DNA from: Deltaproteobacteria bacterium
GTDB lineage: Bacteria; Myxococcota_A; UBA796; UBA2385
NCBI GenBank assembly: GCA_016792625.1
Contig: JAEUKK010000190.1
Span: forward strand, 1 to 64,000
DNA length: 64,000 nucleotides
Reading direction: 5' to 3'
Part shown: one piece after another, positions 63,591 to 64,000 of the stretch
How the letters are laid out: each line of letters begins with the position of its first letter
Numbering within the stretch: the first letter of the stretch is position 1
Program-made: the position numbers and the translations under genes
The notes under the pieces: generated by a model
Database searches by the model: none
Seen by the model: only the letters and a program-made list of their open reading frames with translations
What the model was told of the DNA's origin: nothing

Positions 63591-64000
63591 ATGCGTCTGC
63601 GCCCTCCTTCTGTCCGCGACCTCCGCCCGGCCCTCCTCCTCCTGCCCGGGCTGCTCCTCTCCGCCTGCCAGGACTACACCATCGAGTCCAAAGGTGACGC
63701 CAACGGCCAGGGCGACGAGGGCGCCGGGGAGGGCGGCGACGGCGGCGACGGCGCGGTCGACCCGCCCGCCGCCTGTGCGCCCTCGGCCTTCCCCGCCGAA
63801 GAGATCGGCGTGGACGACCTCTGCACCGCGGCGCCCCCCGGCGGCTTCGACCCCATCGTCGAGTGGGAGTACGGCTCAGGCCAGGGCTGCCTCTCGCAGC
63901 CGGTGGTCGGCGATCTCAACAGCGATGGTCGGCCCGAGATCGTCTTCAACCTGCTGGCGACCTTTTTCAACCCGCCGGGCCAGCTCGTGGTGCTCCAGGG
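63591..64000 (+). CDS. Lipoprotein with FG-GAP/VCBS repeats (3' truncated by window edge)
   Basis: The first 136 residues of a lipoprotein that runs past the right edge. Signal peptide and lipobox LSAC (Cys26) are clear, then an acidic/Gly-rich linker and the start of a beta-propeller: VVGDLNSDGRPEIVF, the Ca2+-binding FG-GAP/VCBS motif. ATG 63591 follows CGGAG by 6 nt. It is probably a surface-exposed adhesin or matrix-binding protein, as are many myxobacterial FG-GAP lipoproteins. Confidence 0.85.
   Translation, partial: MRLRPPSVRDLRPALLLLPGLLLSACQDYTIESKGDANGQGDEGAGEGGDGGDGAVDPPAACAPSAFPAEEIGVDDLCTAAPPGGFDPIVEWEYGSGQGCLSQPVVGDLNSDGRPEIVFNLLATFFNPPGQLVVLQ

Overview
The window is very GC-rich DNA from a Gram-negative bacterium. 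The evidence for this is the set of lipobox proteins, the outer-membrane barrels, an OmpA-type peptidoglycan-binding lipoprotein and an F0F1 operon with separate b and b' subunits. The many Cys-anchored lipoproteins with acidic or Gly/Asp-rich linkers, the TSP3-OmpA and von Willebrand lipoproteins, the degenerate STAND-like TPR protein and the frequent GTG/TTG starts suggest a myxobacterium-like lineage (Myxococcota / former Deltaproteobacteria). I cannot name a species. I saw no tRNA, rRNA, insertion sequence, phage or CRISPR array; the window reads as chromosomal backbone.

Layout: 0.4-3.5 kb leuS and a small membrane protein with a well-resolved promoter and overlapping operator. 3.8-9.2 kb a signal-anchored protein, a lipoprotein overlapping a fused HyuA-HyuB (5-oxoprolinase-type) gene, and a TDG-repeat lipoprotein. 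9.3-12.8 kb kup, FmdB and a LysM protein. 13.4-19.5 kb envelope genes: OmpA-TSP3 lipoprotein translationally coupled to a DUF4398-type lipoprotein, a polytopic membrane protein, a VWA lipoprotein and a small lipoprotein. 19.6-25.0 kb a STAND-like TPR protein with a broken P-loop, an FAD oxidoreductase, a PG-binding protein with a degenerate chitinase-like domain, and a NaChBac-type channel with an unusual TGDAW filter. 25.2-31.4 kb the ATP synthase operon atpF'-F-H-A-G-D-C on the minus strand, without subunits a and c.

31.8-34.3 kb an outer-membrane barrel, then an ECF sigma factor translationally coupled to a FecR-like anti-sigma factor. 34.4-38.5 kb a carotenoid oxygenase and a coupled FMN reductase plus sulfatase/TPR lipoprotein. 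38.6-41.1 kb a coupled trio: L,D-transpeptidase, phosphodiester glycosidase-like protein (apparent CTG start) and an unrecognised protein. 41.5-44.8 kb serS behind a leader with a stable UUCG hairpin, two coupled cyclic-nucleotide-domain proteins and a DUF1571-type protein. 44.8-53.2 kb a five-gene overlapping operon (GT2 glycosyltransferase, methyltransferase, GT-C-like membrane protein, flippase-like protein, membrane phosphodiesterase) divergent from a nucleotide-sugar dehydrogenase, plausibly one lipid-linked glycan pathway. 53.4-57.8 kb a TolB-like lipoprotein, recQ and an outer-membrane protein. 57.8-63.5 kb a 1219-residue low-complexity/transmembrane/coiled-coil protein coupled to a TPR protein and divergent from an HExxH metallopeptidase-like protein; this is the least explained locus. 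A truncated FG-GAP lipoprotein closes the window.

Many neighbouring genes share stop/start bases (ATGA, GTGA, TTGA), so translational coupling appears to be a general habit here and helps fix several starts.
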